A stretch of 64,000 nucleotides of DNA, from contig NC_092636.1 of the NCBI RefSeq assembly GCF_039555335.1, forward strand, positions 53,871,706-53,935,705, written 5' to 3'. The notes under the pieces were generated by a model. The model was given only the letters and a program-made list of their open reading frames with translations. It had not been told where the DNA came from and ran no database searches. This document shows, piece by piece, positions 24,650 through 64,000 of this stretch. The stretch's first letter is position 1. Each line of letters starts with the position of its first letter. The position numbers and the translations under genes are program-made. Source of the stretch: Amphiura filiformis. Its lineage: Eukaryota > Echinodermata > Ophiuroidea > Amphilepidida > Amphiuridae.

Positions 24650-64000
<39,351 letters not shown>

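Overview
This window reads as nuclear DNA of an invertebrate animal. It is AT-rich and intron-rich, and packed with transposon remnants, foldback elements and satellites. The two host genes I can reconstruct encode secreted or extracellular-matrix proteins of kinds common in marine deuterostomes. A placement near echinoderms or hemichordates is inference only. I see no bacterial gene, tRNA, rRNA or CRISPR array.

Layout. 1-11.7 kb: MITE-like repeats, then an 8.2-kb composite (3494-11687) with long inverted ends and TA flanks. It holds a tandemly duplicated fragment of a CR1/L2-like LINE. Copy 1 carries a 2.9-kb foldback element at a TTAA site that is empty in copy 2. 12.0-18.3 kb, plus strand: gene 1, a complete secreted protein with signal peptide, coiled coil, a short low-complexity linker and a C-terminal fibrinogen-like domain of the contactin-associated-protein type. 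18.7-20.7 kb: nested foldback elements and two near-perfect hairpins. 24.65 kb to beyond the window, plus strand: gene 2, a signal-peptide exon followed, after a 31.3-kb intron, by three exons of a NIDO (nidogen/alpha-tectorin type) domain; its 3' end is outside the window.

The giant first intron of gene 2 holds an antisense R2/NeSL/Hero-like retrotransposon with a restriction-like endonuclease (25.4-27.8 kb), a 1-kb pentanucleotide microsatellite (29.45-30.48 kb), and two direct copies of a segment of about 11-12 kb (31.6-43.4 and 44.5-55.2 kb). Each copy ends near a large 34-bp satellite array. The copies differ by whole-transposon insertions, so they act as a natural filled-site/empty-site comparison.

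The most unusual signal is small. The palindromic octamer TAGGCCTA occurs about 20 times. Where the window offers paralogous copies, one copy has TA and the other TAGGCCTA (two exact cases, one near case). Two further cases show TA versus TAGGCTA and TA versus TACAGTA. This looks like footprints of excised TA-targeting transposons, or a very small insertion process, and it is directly testable. All coordinates were read by eye; element ends may be off by a few bases.
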